Shown in pieces: positions 13,341 to 14,278 of a stretch of DNA of 14,278 nucleotides. A program made the position numbers and the translations under genes. Every line of letters starts with the position of its first letter. The stretch's first letter is position 1. A model generated the notes under the pieces. That model did not search any database. It saw only the letters and a list, made by a program, of their open reading frames with translations, and had not been told where the DNA came from. This DNA comes from Candidatus Nitrosopumilus sp. (lineage in GTDB: Archaea; Thermoproteota; Nitrososphaeria; Nitrososphaerales; Nitrosopumilaceae): NCBI GenBank assembly GCA_029861085.1, contig JAOUAE010000022.1, forward strand, positions 1 to 14,278, given 5' to 3'.

Positions 13341-14278
13341 ATTTTTATTTTCTTTATCGTATTTTTTTTGTTGTGGCAGCATCATATACACACAAGCACC
13401 ACCACACATAGTACAGGGGACATTATTACCAGGATGTTGTCCAGTTCTACTGTGAATTTTTGCAGCTTCTTCAGGATCAATAGATAATGCAAGTTGTTTT
13501 TCCCAATCTAAAGTACGCCTTGCTTCAGTCATGTCCATATCCCATTTAATCACTTTATCACGAATTTTAACAAGATCACCTGCATGAGCTGCAATTCTAT
13601 ATGCAATCAATCCAGCCTTTACTTCATCAGCATTTGGTAATGCTAGATGTTCAGAGGGAGTCAGATAGCATAAAAGATCTACACCCTCACTTGCTGAAAT
13701 AGCTGCACCAATTGCACTTGCAATATGATCATGACCAGAGGCAACATCGGTCACCAAAGGACCAAGGACATAGTATGGAACATCACCAATTAGTGATTTT
13801 GCTAATCTCACATTTGCAGCAACTTCATTTAGTGGAACATGTCCTGGGCCTTCAACCATAACTTGAATATCATGCTCATGTGCACGTTTTGTGAGTTGAG
13901 AGATGTTGATCATTTCTTGAACTTGTAATTCATCATGAGAATCTAAAATTGAACCAGGTCTGAGTGCATCTCCAAGACTAAATGTTACATCATATTTTTT
14001 GGCAATTTCCATCAAGTAGTCATAATGAGTTAAGTATGGATTTTCTTTATCATGTTTTAACATCCATGCAGCAGTAATGGTTCCGCCTTTACTAACAACT
14101 CCCCCGTATCTTTGAACTTTGAGAATTCTTTTTGCAATATCCTTTGTAATTCCACAGTGAATTGTAGTGTAATCAACACCGTCTTTTGCATTATTTTCAA
14201 ATGCATTTAGATAATCATCTTCAGTTAAATTTAAAGGATTTTTGTGAACTTCCACCCCATAGTTATATGCCTCATAAA
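13323..14278 (-). CDS. thiC: Phosphomethylpyrimidine synthase ThiC, C-terminal part (cut by window edge)
   Basis: ThiC is a radical SAM enzyme that rearranges aminoimidazole ribotide to hydroxymethylpyrimidine phosphate for thiamine. About 317 C-terminal residues are present. The frame stays open to the right edge, so the GTG near 14255 is an internal Val and the N-terminal roughly 110 residues lie outside. Family motifs are DGVDYTTIHCGI, SLGDALRPGSILD, VMVEGPGHVPLNEVAAN, YYVLGPLVTDVASGHDHI, LLCYLTPSEHLALP and IAAHAGDLVKI. The C-terminal cluster motif reads PCTMCGGACVYM, spaced CX2CX3C rather than the CX2CX4C of well-studied bacterial ThiC. A short Lys/Asn/Gln tail ends the protein. Any thiamine riboswitch would lie beyond the window. 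Confidence 0.93.
   Translation of the reverse strand, partial: YEAYNYGVEVHKNPLNLTEDDYLNAFENNAKDGVDYTTIHCGITKDIAKRILKVQRYGGVVSKGGTITAAWMLKHDKENPYLTHYDYLMEIAKKYDVTFSLGDALRPGSILDSHDELQVQEMINISQLTKRAHEHDIQVMVEGPGHVPLNEVAANVRLAKSLIGDVPYYVLGPLVTDVASGHDHIASAIGAAISASEGVDLLCYLTPSEHLALPNADEVKAGLIAYRIAAHAGDLVKIRDKVIKWDMDMTEARRTLDWEKQLALSIDPEEAAKIHSRTGQHPGNNVPCTMCGGACVYMMLPQQKKYDKENKNLQQIE

Noticed and set aside
14253..14255. GTG as the true start of thiC
   Set aside because: The frame stays open with ThiC-like sequence to the window edge, and the protein would lack its essential N-terminal part.

Overview
The window looks like chromosomal DNA from an ammonia-oxidising archaeon of the Nitrosopumilus type (Nitrososphaerota/Thaumarchaeota). 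This is inferred from four things: the AT-rich composition, the archaeal versions of the shikimate enzymes (2-amino-3,7-dideoxy-hept-6-ulosonate synthase, 3-dehydroquinate synthase II, GHMP-type shikimate kinase), TATA boxes centred about 25-27 nt before start codons (leaderless mRNAs), and the gene content. No mobile element, CRISPR array, tRNA or rRNA was seen.

Layout. Positions 1-134 hold the start of a minus-strand coiled-coil protein that runs off the left edge. It diverges from a small Cys/His-rich protein (232-606), and paired palindromes lie between the two promoters. A mostly empty 340-nt gap follows. Next come a UbiD-family prenyl-FMN decarboxylase (947-2389, plus) and an MqnC/CofH-type radical SAM enzyme (2384-3502, minus), which overlap tail to tail by 6 bp. 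Both families occur in futalosine menaquinone synthesis, though the UbiD could instead serve isoprenoid synthesis.

Positions 3794-12930 form a near-complete aromatic amino acid block on the plus strand: aroA', aroB', aroD, aroE, aroK, aroA, then a 332-nt gap, then aroC, a chorismate mutase-aminotransferase fusion, and tyrA. Most genes overlap or nearly abut. Together they encode every step from the aspartate-semialdehyde-derived entry to chorismate, then prephenate, and on to tyrosine. No prephenate or arogenate dehydratase for phenylalanine is present. A small Nudix hydrolase follows tyrA and overlaps by 18 bp the 3' end of a minus-strand thiC that is cut by the right edge.

The most unusual element is between aroA and aroC. 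An 84-nt GC-rich island (9317-9400) can fold into a compact three-way junction with about 29 base pairs, and two G.U pairs favour the plus-strand transcript. It is followed by an AT-rich tract with phased direct repeats leading into the aroC promoter. The second notable item is the chorismate mutase-aminotransferase fusion, in which all the chorismate mutase active-site residues compared are kept. It suggests direct transamination of prephenate to arogenate.
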